Origin: Phyto melanocephala
Lineage: Eukaryota; Arthropoda; Insecta; Diptera; Rhinophoridae
Length of the DNA stretch: 64,000 bases
Direction: 5' to 3'
Assembly: GCA_941918925.1 (NCBI GenBank)
Contig: OW799236.1
Span: 16,715,474-16,779,473, forward strand
Part shown: positions 45,241 through 57,879 of the stretch, in pieces
Position numbering within the stretch: position 1 is the stretch's first letter
Layout of the letters: each line of letters begins with the position of its first letter
Made by a program: the position numbers and the translations under genes
Notes under the pieces: model-generated
What the model saw: only the letters and a program-made list of their open reading frames with translations
Database searches by the model: none
Told to the model about the DNA's origin: nothing

Positions 45241-46768
45241 GCGTATGAATTTATCAGGTAATTGTAGTTCGTTGAAAATTTTTTTGTTTATATTTTTTAC
45301 ATATAAAGTTTGACATTTTAAATAAATGAGAGAGCAAAGAAAATTGATTTTTATCTATAGACTTTGACAGCTGAAATTTAAAATAAGTGAAGAAAAAAAT
45401 AATGAGCTGACGAAACAACACTAACTGATGAATAAATGTTCCTTGCTATTGGCTTACTTCGATTTTATTTGAAGCTTACGCTTTGTAGAAATTAAACAGC
45501 CTTTGGTGAATTTTTAAAAAAAAATTTTTTTTTCGCTTTAATTTAAAATATATATATTTCCAGAAGAGGAGTATTTTGTGTAATACCTGGTGCCCTGTGT
45601 CATTTTGTGAAATCTGCTGAGCGTTTTTTTCACACAAAGAATTTGACGTACAAAAAAAATTTTTTTTAAAGTGAGCAAAAAAAATGTATCAGCTGTTGCT
45701 TTGAGTTTCGTAAAAAATAATAATTGTTCGTATTGTTGCATACAAAATTAAATGTTGCTTAAATGTTGACCGAAAGATTTTTATAGTTTACACACCATAG
45801 ACGGAGTATTGATTAGACAACATTTTTCCATAAGTATTTCGTAAGTAACTTTTTATAGCAAATTTGACAGCAGATTGTATGAAATATTGAGCACGACACC
45901 AGACCTAAGGCCTTAAGTAATATTAAAAATAATATAGAGATACAAAACATATTGTCGCGTAGACAATGGTCACAAAGTCTAAGCTGAAATAATTTTATTG
46001 AATTACGACGCAACTTTGACCAACGATTTTTTAATATTTAATGAAATTTTGAATTTTTGAAGTAAATGTATGCCAATTAAGCGTTATCAGCTTACATTTT
46101 TAGCTTCTCAAATTGATGGTTCTGAACATTCTTTATTATCAATTATTAACCTTAATGACATACTGTCAAACAGATTAAATATACATTTCCCTTCATTTAA
46201 TCCCTTAAGCAGACAATTTCAATTTGATTTCTTTTACTCTCCAAATTGACCCTTATTAAGAATAAAACGAATAAGAAAAAAACAAACATAAAATCAACAA
46301 ACAAAGCAACAAGAAATTAAATATGGAATAAGGTATTAAAGTCTCTATATTTGCTTCTTATTTTTTATACATTCTCAAGGATGTTGTTTATCAATATCCT
46401 TGGAGTTTTTTTATAGCTGGCTATTTTCTAACAAAAGGTTACTGCCATACCAATTACAGCAACAAAGATGGCACAAGAAAAAGGAAATAAATGTTCAGTA
46501 TGTTTTTTCATTGGCTAAACTACCAGTTCTTGTTTTTTATTTATTTATTAATGCAATATCATAAACAATTTTTAGAGAACGATTTATCTCAAATCAAACA
46601 GTAAAAAACTAACACTCCAATACACATTTACTCAAGAAAAAATAACTCTCGTTACAATAAGAAAAAATAAATAAAAAAAAGAAGTAAGAAGAAGATATAT
46701 AGCAAAATATTTGAAAAATTATGACTACAACAAGTCAGCAAAAAGAAAGTAATAATAAAAAACATGTA
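45241..46768. other. AT-rich DNA, no feature recognised
   Basis: The frames at 45538-45741 and 45813-46013 have no motif. No repeat ends were seen. Confidence 0.5.
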
Positions 46769-46895
46769 CAGGGTGGGCCAATGGTCACCATGGGCTTTAA
46801 ATATTCTTTGTGTTTCATTTACTGTTAAAAGGAATACATTTTAACAAATAAAATTTTATTTAAATAAACCCTATGATGACTTTTGACCCACTCTG
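46769..46895. mobile_element. 127-bp mariner-derived MITE
   Basis: Inverted ends cagggtgggccaatggtcac and, reversed, cagagtgggtcaaaagtcat; TA on both sides (46767-46768 and 46896-46897). The ends match the 3' terminus of the mariner at 39995-40913. The interior is A/T-rich and non-coding. Confidence 0.8.
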
Positions 46896-47418
46896 TAACT
46901 AAATACATAAAAATAAAAATCCTACAATAACAAGTACATCATAAGCAATAGTACTTTACTGCTAAACAAACACTGCCAAATACAAACAAAAGAATTATTA
47001 AGTAACCGAAGGATACGAAAAAAAAACTAAAAATATAAGCAACAACAATAAAAAAATCATATAATAATAACAAACATAAAAATATACTCGTTACAAGAAA
47101 ATAAAAAAGATCAAGCAAATTTTTAAAGCATCCGCTCTAAAGAAACACATAGAATTTGGTATCAACTATAAGGATGTTACTCATATAAAAGTTACTAACA
47201 CAAATAAAAACTCATGCCCAAGCAAACACACAAGGAGTTAAAATTTTAACTTTTTAAAATACGCACGCATATGATTCATCTTTAATACGCTTTTATTAGC
47301 TTCAACTGCATATAAGTTACATTACAGTGTACCAACATACAAGGAGAAGAAACATACTTCGTACAGCTTCGAATATAAAGTTTAATGTCTCGATGTTGTC
47401 TCAAAAAGATCAATATGC
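46896..47418. other. AT-rich DNA, no feature recognised
   Basis: A/T-rich, many AATAAAA words, nothing assignable. Confidence 0.5.
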
Positions 47419-47430
47419 TCTCTAAAGGGC

Positions 47431-47645
47431 GGGTGCCCTGGTGGACTTATCAGTAGGGTATTTTTCTGCTAGTCAACGTGTTGCGGGTTCGATTTCCGCC
47501 AGAGACTTTTGACTGGTCTGCTTCTCCTTTTCTTCTTTTCTTTAATATTTTTTCTATTCTATTCAGGTATCACAAAGGGATCAATATAATGAACCCAAGT
47601 GAGCTGCACAACAGCTGCCTATTCTACCTACCTACATACCAACCT
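47431..47645 (+). mobile_element. tRNA-derived SINE, full length with target duplication
   Basis: The 12-bp direct repeat TCTCTAAAGGGC lies at 47419-47430 and 47646-47657, identical. The 215-bp body starts GGGTGCCCTGGTGGACTTAT, with a tRNA-like head and a B box GGTTCGATTTC at 47486-47496. A pyrimidine-rich middle (gcttctccttttcttctttt) follows, then a tail with ggtatcacaaagggatcaat, ending ctacctacctacataccaac. The tail resembles the 3' end of the LINE at 42725-43556. This is the most intact retroposon in the window. Confidence 0.85.
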
Positions 47646-47959
47646 TCTCTAAAGGGCTCAAGTACCCCGTTCTAGTAATTTAGTTCCTACCCCCTAATAT
47701 TTGACATAAGAATAAAAAAAATTATTACACATTTGCTAAAAATTTAAAACATTTTAGTAGAGTGTTTTTTGGTTTGTACACGTACGAATACAATGGGACA
47801 ATTATGTGTATAATAAATTAGATCTAAAAGAAAGTAAACTTAGTTTTAAAATATTGTTTATGGACGTTTAGGGTGTTTTTAAATTGAACAAGACACAATT
47901 TAATGAATTATTATTAGAACCACTTGTATTCGATTTGCTGTAAAATTTTCTGGAACATT

Positions 47960-48375
47960 CTTTTTCTATTTAAAGTGCACAAGTCTACTGAATTGGACTT
48001 ATACAAACATCCACAACTAACAAACCTTAAAGGATTCTCTCATATAAATTGTTTAGGCGAATGGCCACCAAAATATTTCATCATTGACTCGTAGATCAAG
48101 AGATTTTTGTGCATGTATGCAAATTGAAACAAAACTTTTCACACAGCATTCTTGGCTGCGATCTAATTTTCGCTATTCTATTACTTAAATCCAATCGAAA
48201 GTTATCAGCAAGATGTATGTAGTGTTTAATGTCCTGCAAACGACTTTTTGACATGTTATGGGAAATAAATAAGTGCGTATCCTCGTCTAACTCCCAATAC
48301 ATGCGCTCTGTTGGTAAGGAGTGATAAAAAAACTTGTAATGACTAGAGCGAAATATTGAAAAACGGAGAATCACG
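47960..48375 (-). pseudogene. piggyBac-like transposase remnant
   Basis: The minus-strand frame at 48096-48374 reads MSKSRLQDIKHYIHLADNFR and LSNRIAKIRSQPRMLCEKF, matching the MSRxRFxEIKRYLHLxDN...KxAKVRPLxDxLxxKF block of piggyBac/PGBD transposases. After a frameshift, 48010-48100 reads NLLIYESMMKYFGGHSPKQF, matching xSIDESMxxYxGRHSxKQFI, then NPLRF. The first catalytic Asp (IDES) is Tyr here, and stops follow. N- and C-terminal parts are not visible and TTAA ends were not found. Confidence 0.75.
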
Positions 48376-49090
48376 TTTTAAAGAATATAGAATACTAGTT
48401 GACTCTAGCACATGTTTAGTTTCTTTTGATACAGATTTACTCTCTGCACTCTAAACTAATATTTAAATTTTATATTTAAGAAGACAGCTCTTCCAAAAAG
48501 AGAGCAACGATATTGTTACGAGAGCATAAAATTCGTTAATTTTCTGTACTCAAGCGAGTACAATAGGATTAATTGGGTTAAAGCAAGAATTTAGGCATCT
48601 TGAGGCAAAAAGAATGTTAAACAACAATTAAATATCTGATTATAAATACTGAAGATATAAAAAAATTAAAAGTTAAAGGAAAAACATGGTTGTGGTAATC
48701 ATAATCTAAGAGCAACATACTCTGATTGAATTGTACGATTGTGGTTGAAATTTAGAATGAGTTGTCAGTTTTAATTTTTATTTTCAAGTTTCTTACAAGC
48801 CAAGCCCAGCACGCGTTGCTACGCCCCTTATTCTGAATTTTAATTGAATATCAAGTGCAAGGCACTGCCCACTTTTCTAATCATGAAATTTTATAATCAT
48901 GAGCGTTTAATATGAGTGCAAATTTTCAGAAAAATCGGTCAACTTCAAGTAGCTTAAAATTATAACTTATTTTTTATGGGTGTAGCCCCGTCCACTTTTT
49001 ACCACCCATAAACACTTCCTGGAATGTGCACAATAACTTGCCAAAGTTTAAGTCCGATCAGTCGGAGTCTATAGCTAATACACACACACC
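48376..49090. other. Unassigned DNA, possible diverged Helitron-type repeat
   Basis: 48795-49060 contains blocks such as cacgcgttgctacgcccctt, ttcagaaaaatcggtcaact and cccgtccactttttaccacc, with the feel of dispersed fly DINE-like repeats. There is no second copy in the window to confirm it. The rest is plain AT-rich DNA. Confidence 0.3.
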
Positions 49091-51974
49091 TACACAGAGA
49101 GTTTCACTTTTATATACAGGTTTTGTTAAGGAGAGCCATTTTAGAGATTAAATGATTTTTTTATTTTTTTAAATTGTTCATAAGTAAAAAAATAAATATT
49201 TTGTTGTTTCGTAAAATCAAGTTATTTTGTTAATTCAGTAGGGGAAATAATGAAAATAAATAAATTTTACCATTAGGTCCCTTTCTATTTGAGCTTAGAA
49301 TCGTCGACTTCACTTTTATAAAACGCGCATATCTCTGGGAGGGAACACTTTTGGGGCATGGAATCGGTCTCATTTGATGTTCAGATGTTGTCCACATCAA
49401 AAAAAAAAGTAAAAATTGTTTTTTTTTTACCCTTAGGTCCCCTTCTCTATGCGCTGTCACATATATAGATATATACAAATGAAATGGACAATTATTCCTC
49501 TTTCGTAAAGCAATATATTGTTTCTTAGAATTTATTATTCAGCAAACAAACAAAACAGATAATTGTTAACAAAATTAAACCTTGATTACTTTATAATCAT
49601 TCTTTTGTTTCACCTAATATTTAGTTGTTGTTTTCACTTTTAAATGCTTTTGAGTACAATGTTATTTTTGCAAGGAAATCATACTATTTCTTCTCATCGG
49701 AATTTGGTGAATCATATTATTTTTAAAGGACAACCATATCAAAGTTTTTATGAAAAGTAAACAATAAATAATTAATTTTTAACAAACACTTGATTAAAGT
49801 AACAAAACAAATGATTAAATTAATTAAAAACAACTATAACTTATTTTCAATAACCAAATATTGCTATCGAAACTATATGACCGTCTTGATCATGTCACAA
49901 AAATGGTTTTTCTTTTCCTTAACATTCGGCAAAAAAATAAATTAAATGTTCGAAATTGCCTTGCCAAAACACTTTATATTTAAGTTGAATACATCCGAAC
50001 ATTCTTCTGCGGTACGGTCTAATGTACGTATGTATATGAATTTTTGTTTATCTGTATGTCTGTTTCAATATATAAGAATCTTCCAACACACAATAATTTC
50101 CGCCAATTTCAAAATATCCGATCAACTTAAGATTTTACACACACATTGAGTTCCGGTAAAAAATATATATTTTTATGATCAGAAAAGTAAACAATTCCAT
50201 GTCCATAGAAACCAGATGTAATTTTTTAACAATGGTGCTTGGGAATCCAAATTGTAATAATCACAAATTAGTAATGACGTCGTAGTCAAACAGTATGAAA
50301 GAGTAAGAAATGTAGCTGTTAAAGTAACGTAATGCAAAATGTTACGGTCAGCCACAAATGGCCAGGCAGTGGCCAAAAATGAAAATGACCATATCCAAGG
50401 GCGAGGCAAAAAAAATAAGAAAAACTATATTCGGGAATCACCATAAACTTATCTTTAGTTGCAAAAGGAGACTGGCTCCACCAAAACACCTAAGTATTTA
50501 CTCACTAAAAAATGTTCGCCTTTATCCTTATAATCCTACACAGAGAAAGGAGACAACAATTTGTTGCAAATGAGCAGTGTATGTCTGTAATGCTTAATAT
50601 CGCGACATGAAAACTGATTTATCTGTGGATGATATTTGTTGTCAACAGAATAATGCTTTTCCATATATATTTTAGTAGGGTTCTTTAAATGAAAGGAGTA
50701 CGCCAACATCTCTATAAAAAGAACAACTCAACGCTGCAATATTTAAAAAAATTTCGACCAAATAGTACATGTTGTCCTTTGTCCGACATGATTATTTATG
50801 TGACAATATTTAAAATGGTTTTTATTGCTCCAAATTGAACCTTTGTTGGTCACACATCTATCTATTCTCAAAACCATTTAAGATTATTTTAATTGTTTCA
50901 AAAGAAACAATAGTAGAGGCATGTTTAAGCATAATGTTGCAAAGTTACAATATAAAAAGCTTTGTTAGGCCTCCTGAAAACTTATTAAAAACACACAACT
51001 GAATATGTTAAAACAAAGACGAAACGTGCTAAGATAGTCAAGGACGGCCTTTGCCGATGTGCTATTCCATGCAAAAGTTTACACTTTGTGTTTTGGTGAT
51101 TCAACAAAATAAATCGAAATCTACAACAAAATTATAATTAATTTTGGGACACCCTATATAAAGTTGAGGCTAATGGTTAAGCATACAAAAACTAATGTTA
51201 AACTAAACAATACTGCATAATATGGTTAATTTTCTGATAAAACTGGTTACCCGTAATACACATACACATGTCTACTTTAAAATTGCATTCACATAATATT
51301 GCTGTTAACCAAAAAAAAAAATAAAAATAATAAAAAAACAGGCCTCATGATAAAACTACCAAATGTATTGGTATGGGTGGGACAAAAAACAATAAACAAA
51401 TGCTGTGTTTACTTTACATCGATAATGCTGGAACTAATACTCATGACAAATCAAAAAAAAGAAAAAAGAAACAAAAAAAATATCTAGAGGAAAAAATACC
51501 AATAAAACTTTTCAACTTGTATTGTATTGTGGGTTCCTAGGGGTAGCCAGTCATGCAGTTGTATGTTTGTATATATGTGTGTGGAGGTTCTGTAACGTGA
51601 GTTGAAAATGAAACACTTGAACATAATTTTTATGGAAACCCATTTTCCTGTTAGGCATACACACCTGCACATACACTCAACAGTACTTGAATTTAAAATT
51701 TATCAGATGTTAAATTTCTTAAACAAAAAAAAAAGGGTCAGTTTATTTTAATCTTAAAATCTCTTCTCTTCCCTTTGTATTTATAAATACTAAAGTGTAT
51801 TGATAGCTTATCAATTTACTACGGTTGTGTTCTTTGTTTGTTTCCAACATCGCTTACTGTTCTTAAGCAACAAGGTAACGCTTATATTTTTTTACCCAAA
51901 GACGATAGTATTTTGCTGGCCATCTCAACTCGACCGTGAGACATTTATTTCATTTTCTTTAAAATTCCCCAAGT
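49091..51974. other. AT-rich DNA with two TACACAGAGA ends
   Basis: TACACAGAGA at 49091-49100 and 50537-50546. 49255-49300 and 49428-49460 share a taggtcccttctctat-like block. The sequence at 49875-49920 (atatgaccgtcttgatcatg) resembles 59964-60005. No coding motif in any frame. It could hold one or two non-autonomous elements whose other ends I could not place. Confidence 0.35.
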
Positions 51975-52001
51975 AGCCTAATAAAAAAGTTTTATTAGGC
52001 T
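51975..52001. other. Perfect 12-bp hairpin
   Basis: AGCCTAATAAAA, loop AAG, TTTTATTAGGCT. Perfect stem, A/T-rich. There is no adjacent gene for a terminator role. Confidence 0.75.
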
Positions 52002-53929
52002 GCGACGAATATAAAATTCTCATCATCAGGAGATGACAAGAGAATTTGGGAATCAAAGTTTTTTTCGGATTACATTTTTGCTGTCGTTACTTCTAAGATA
52101 AAGGATTTAGAGGGTTTAAACAGACAATAATATAAACAGTTTATCTCGTCTTTTCAAGGGCTTACTTTTTGGAGACCCAAGCGAAAATTTTCTTGCTTTT
52201 AAAAACTTTAAGACAAAAAATAAATATAAAATTTTTTATTTGGCGTTAGTTTCAAAGGGTCACTATAAAGAGGAGAAGAAAATAATATAAATCATGCTGA
52301 CGGCATCAGGTGATTTAACACTTTAGATAACTGGCACCATTTCTTATGGATTGCTACGTTTAGGCCAGTGATTCCGTACAATGCTTTCATAAGAAAACTT
52401 TACAATTAATGCCTAGATAGACCCAAAATTACTCAATAATGAACACGATGTATTTAAATATTTGATAATTAAATTTTGTGGTTATTTTCAATCAGCTTGT
52501 GTAGATAATATCCTTGTCAACGCATTCCTAATTGTTATGAAGAAAACCTGGTTTCATATTACAATTTCTTTAATGAATCTCTTTATTCCACTAAAAGCCT
52601 ATTACTGAACTTGTATCACCCTATCAAACATAACAATAATATCAATCGCTACAAAAAAAGTTGCAGAGATTGTCGTCCTGTCATTTAAGTCACTGCGATG
52701 TTGGCTCTTTTTCTTTTTTTGTTCAAACTGAGTAGGTTCTCAAAGCAAAAATTAATGCCAATAATTAAATCTTCGGTATTAACTTCACTTGCTTTTATAT
52801 TATTATTTGCAAAATTTTATTTTTTTCTGTATATAGTTGTAAAATGTATGATATTTTACGAAAATATAGCAGCATTTTTGAGGGAGGCAATGTTTTTATA
52901 TAATAATAAGAATCATAAAAAATGCTCTTAAATTGAAATAACTTCAATATAACAACTGCATTCTGCGCATATTTTTAAAGATTGATTTGTTTGAAAATCT
53001 TGTTCAATCGGAATTTCATTTTAAGCCGTCTAACACCGTCAGTCTAAGCAATTTAAAAAACTGTGAATCTCCAGACATGCCTTATTTACCTCACATAGAA
53101 GTGGAAGACTATATGAACTCTTGCTTAATGTTAAAAAAATTTATTTGCAGTACAACGGCTCTCTATAAGGTTCCGATTTGAACTGCAGCTGTGATATGAA
53201 AGTATCTAAAAATTCGTGTAGTTGATAACATATATGATATGGCGTATACCTCACAAATCATTTTAATAACTGCATGATAAACATTCTGTCTGTAAGTTCC
53301 TTCGGTGCAAGGAACTTACCTCCAAGATAATACGATTAAATAGCAACAAATTAAATTATGAAGCTACCACAAAAATGTTTGTCAACAAGTCTGTCGGTAA
53401 AACCTTGTTGTGTGAAAATGTGAAATAAAAAGCTTTTGTATGGTTTGCGACAAAGGAAAATATACTCCCTAGTAATTGAAGATGCCAATTTATTTATGAT
53501 AATCTTAATGAATTTTTTTCATTAAAACTTCTGAAGAAAGAAATTCGTACATTATGTGCGAATACAGCATACGGGCTGTTCAGGAGAGCTTAAGTCTAAA
53601 AAAGGTGCTGGCGGTTGGGAAAAACTGTGCAATTAGGATTGTCCGCCTTCACTGGTCGGCAATGTGCATTTTTTTTTTTTTTTTTTTTTTGACCCAGAGA
53701 AAACACCTAAACCGCTGACTAGTAGCCATAAATTCACTGAGAAGCATACGTAGTCAAAAACGGAACCCAAGCAGTGGTATGCTTTGATATTAATACAAAT
53801 ATGGTGCTAATTTTTACATACATTTTTTCCTTATACTTCTCTTGGAAGCAAAAAAAATCTTTGTTTTGCCTGTCTTCTATTTGGCATATTTAAGTAGACG
53901 ATCTACTGTATTCTGCCCTATGTAGATGA
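52002..53929. other. AT-rich DNA with a 22-T tract
   Basis: The T run is at 53669-53690. Just right of it, 53691-53790 is less AT-rich; on the minus strand this gives a body ending in a 22-A tail, so a retroposon is possible but unproven. Frames at 52698-52931 and 52987-53181 have no motif. Confidence 0.4.
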
Positions 53930-54130
53930 CGACGCTGCTATATATCGTTTCCTAAAAATACTTCCTTCATATATTGCGTAGTGGTGCAGATCCTGGCTAT
54001 ATGATATGGGCGCTTCCTGAACGTTACGTGATGTTAACTTTTTTTCGATGCCGGAAGTGAGATAAAACGTCAAAGACTTCTGCCTTTTCTTTTTTTGATC
54101 AATTTTGTCAGGATTGAAGCGTTTTAATTG
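53930..54130. repeat. Diverged partner of the 35.2-kb block
   Basis: gtagtggtgcagatcctggc at about 53980 aligns with gtagtggtgcagaatctctg at about 35192, and similarity continues weakly for about 80 bases. Family unknown. Confidence 0.3.
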
Positions 54131-54463
54131 AAAATTGGACTCAAAACCTCTATCAGCATCCTTAGCCCCTGCCGAAACTTGATTTAGAATTTTCGCATCT
54201 ATGTGTGGCCCTCTTATTACTATACTACGCCACCCTTTTTATATAAATTATAAGTATTTTAGTGCTGATCATTCACGGTTACAGAAAATATTAAGGCGAA
54301 TCAATGGTTTTAAATCATGATAATTTGTTAATATCTTGGGTGGTGGTTGGTTCGTCATCATGGTATATCACTACGCGTGAACTATCAAGTGTGGTCAAGA
54401 CAATACAAGACCACAACAACTGCCAGATTTGGATTCTCTTAAAATCAATGTAATAGGGGGAAA

Positions 54464-55230
54464 GTACTAGATCCATAACGTAGCCTTAACGAATCTCAGC
54501 AGATCGTTCAGTCTAACCTCAAATATCTCATATATTTTAATCGGTATACGTTTGCAGAGAAGGCGGAAAACCGATTCCTCCTTCCATAAATCTACACAGC
54601 TGCAATAATGGTCTTTCAATGGAAACCCGAACAAAATTTGTATGTTTGCATAAAATCCTGGAAATTTTACTTTTCATAGTCCCCAACGGGATTGCAACTA
54701 TATTTGCATTTTATATATATTTAAAGCAAATCCAATTCTACTTATCTCGACCGGCCAATCGTTAACATAGTGGAAATTATACTCAGTGGTCAAAATTATA
54801 AAAATATCAGTCAAGGCAGAACAAGCTTTCGCAAGTCTATCCTTAATTGACTGATTAATTGAGACGTAATTGTGTATGATATTAGTGACCAAAGTAACGC
54901 CATACTGTCGACAAAAACACAAATTTCTTTATCATTCTGTATCCTACATGTCTCCTAGATAGGGATCTTAAGCCTAAAATACGCTATATTCATCCAAAAG
55001 CGGAAAGAGATCTATACCTCCAAATCGCTAGAGTAAGCTCTGGATCTAACACCACAGCCCATCTCATAACCATCCTACTTCAAGGCTTCCTATAATATAA
55101 CCCCTATCACTTCACTCTTGAAGGGAATTCGAATTTTTAACACCCTACAAAATCCGTATTGTGGATGACATGATCAAAAGGTTAAAGATCAAAGCCAGCC
55201 CGCCTAAAATCCCTGTGTGCTGCAGTGTCA
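54464..55230 (-). mobile_element. LINE ORF2 C-terminal remnant
   Basis: On the minus strand, 54490-54600 reads CVDLWKEESVFRLLCKRIPI, then FEVRLNDLLRFVKATLWI*, the Cys-His tail and end of the family. 54690-54930 and 54960-55050 align with 14910-15010 and 15180-15270 of the LINE at 14590-16110 (for example ttaagcctaaaatacgctat against tttagcctaaaatacacttc). RNase H should lie here, but only fragments such as VFVDSMALLWSL can be read. Heavily decayed. Confidence 0.5.
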
Positions 55231-57879
55231 TAACTAAAACTACATGATAATAAGACTGAAATTACAGTCCACCGAAAAATTTTGTTTTTTTATATTTTTA
55301 TATTGATATTTTTTCGGCTACTCTACTCTCAATTTTTATGTCTCTTCCTAAAGAAACAATCAATTAAAAGAAACTCTGTTCTAGAAAAAATTATGTCTGC
55401 AATATTTGGAACAATGATCTCTTGTAGCCACTAAAGTTCGACAGTGTAAACCGACAATGAAAATTTTCTAAATTCTGCACCATTATCCGTAACGGTATAA
55501 AAAAAATATTCCTTCTCCAAAGTGATGGTTTATTTACATTTGTTTTTTAAACCATACTATTTAATCTGTAATGTGTTTGACAATTGTAATATTTTTTAGT
55601 TGAACGTATCTGTTAATTAATCAATCTTAATTAAGTCTTTGAAAATAACTGTTATATCTTGGTTATAAAAACTGCGTGAAGGAAAATAACTTCCTCATTA
55701 AAGCCTATGTTCAAAGTGCTTAGCAAAAAGTGCAGCAAAACTTCTTTTGGTTAAACACTATTGATTCCAGAACAAAATAGCGTTGCCAAACACGAACATG
55801 AGATGTTTCATCACACCAATTGTTCATTTTTATTGAAGCTATTTAACAATCATTTACAAAAGTTGTAACATTTTATTACAGCGTTAATTTTTATTCATAA
55901 TATTTTAGAAATATTTTTATGGTAAATTGTTTTTTTTTTCTTTAATTCAAATTGGCTATAAAAAATTTAACAACCAAATAGTGGCACATTAAATAGTTTG
56001 GGAAACCCTCTTATATGCTTAAGTATTGCCGCTGTTGTTTCGTTTGGTTTATTTATTTCTTTTGCAACGTTTTACGGCCTCTCCTTTAAAACTTCAATAC
56101 CAATTGTCTCAGATAAATAAAAGACGCTATAAAAAACGCACACAAAAACTTTTTGAATTTTATTGTTTATTATCAGTGGCGAAAACAATTTTTTATGATG
56201 ACATACATACATACTTAAATAAAAAACAAAATACTTTTAAATCAAACAAATAAAAAGTTGTTGGCACTACTGAAATTTATTACGGTTATAATGTCGAACT
56301 GGTAGTTGGACATTAAAATTATAAAACAAATAACCAGAAACAAAATAATAATCAAAATAGAATTGTCACCAGGTTTCCCTTTGTTTTTTTATTTATTTTT
56401 TTTTATATTTTTTATTGAATAAAATGATAGCACGTATTTTATTAAATTTGTTTGTGTATTAATATGGCATTGACACATCTTTTCTAAACAGCCCAAAAAT
56501 TATCTATCGTTCTTTGGAGGCTGTCTTAAATGGCTAAAAGCTTTATTTCTTCAACCAAAAGTTGCAAAAGTTTGTAAAGTTGTAAAAATGTGATAACTTT
56601 AGCATCAGGTGTGAAATTATCAAATTTCGATGGAATGGTTCCAGAGCTAAAAGGGTGGAAAGGACATTAATTTTTCTAATAAAAATGTGACTTTAACTTG
56701 CAAGTCGGTTTTTTGAACTTTAAACTTAAATTTTTTAGAAACAACAGTTGCTGCAAGGAAAATTATTTAAACTCAAAATATATTTTCTAACTTAAAACAT
56801 TGTAGCAGTATTTCGTTTCCTTTACACATTAATGTATAGCCTACCTTAAGGCAGTAAACAAAACCATTAAAACTAAACTTTTTCATTAAACTTGTTCTTT
56901 ATCAACGGCAACAACAAAAACACCATAAAAACAAAAACTAATTTTCTTAATTTAGCAATTTTAGTACAGATTCATAATTTGTCTTAATAAAACATTAAAT
57001 ATTTGTATATAACACTATTGTTTAAAGCTCGTGACTATATTCACTTTAAATTTTTAACGCTCAAGATAAAAAGATTATAAAGCAAAACTTAAAATTACAA
57101 CTTGTGCTCGCTATATTCATTGTTCAAAGTCTTTCATCAAAAATATACAACTCTACATCTCCCCTGTTCCCTTGCGTTAGACTGTCAACCATGAATTTAT
57201 CTTACCATGACAGCAATGGCTAATGAAGTTGTTATTCGTTGCTTGTTAAAAATCTCGATGTTTAACTTTCTCTTCTCTTCTCATTTTAGTGTTACTTTAA
57301 TAATGACACTTTGACATACCATGCTTGGAACGAGTAATGCCGTGGCATCTGGATTGGCTGCAATTTATCTGCTTTGAGTAACATGAAGAGGAGTAACAAC
57401 TAAAAAGAAAATGACGTTTTTACTACAACGCCATATTATTTTCAATTGTTTCACTTTTCTTACGTAATATTTTGTGTAGCTTTCTTGTTGTTAGTACTGC
57501 AGTTTGTTTAATCGAAATGCTGCATTAAATTTAACAATGCTTTTTTTAATCAAAATAACTACAAAAAAAGACTTTGAAGCAACGACACCCTAAACCTTAA
57601 TCAATACTACAAACCAGATCTTATTCGTATTCATACTCTACACTATGGTCGGTTGTACATTATACTTTGACTATACCCAGATTCATGGAGCAAACTAAAG
57701 ATTATAGTCTAGAGTTAGCAGTAGTTTCTACGTAATTCATCTGTGACTACACAAAGTATATATTTACTGAAACATTAGGAATAGGGATAACAATAAACTT
57801 AAATACCTCTATCTCTCTGTTGGAGTATTATCTATCTGTATATGAAGTGTAAATGAAATTATTATTTGAGACGATAAGT
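55231..57879. other. AT-rich DNA, no feature recognised
   Basis: 2.6 kb without family motifs. 57160-57380 and 57580-57730 are less AT-rich and read like unique DNA. The frame at 56026-56253 is unremarkable. Confidence 0.5.

Noticed and set aside
49230..49478. 82-residue frame with CPKSVPSQRYARF
   Set aside because: No known domain, and it spans a short internal duplication. It is most likely chance.
51143..51163. Mariner terminus (gggacaccctata)
   Set aside because: It looks like a Tc1-mariner end, but no partner end or transposase was found upstream, so it is not annotated as an element.
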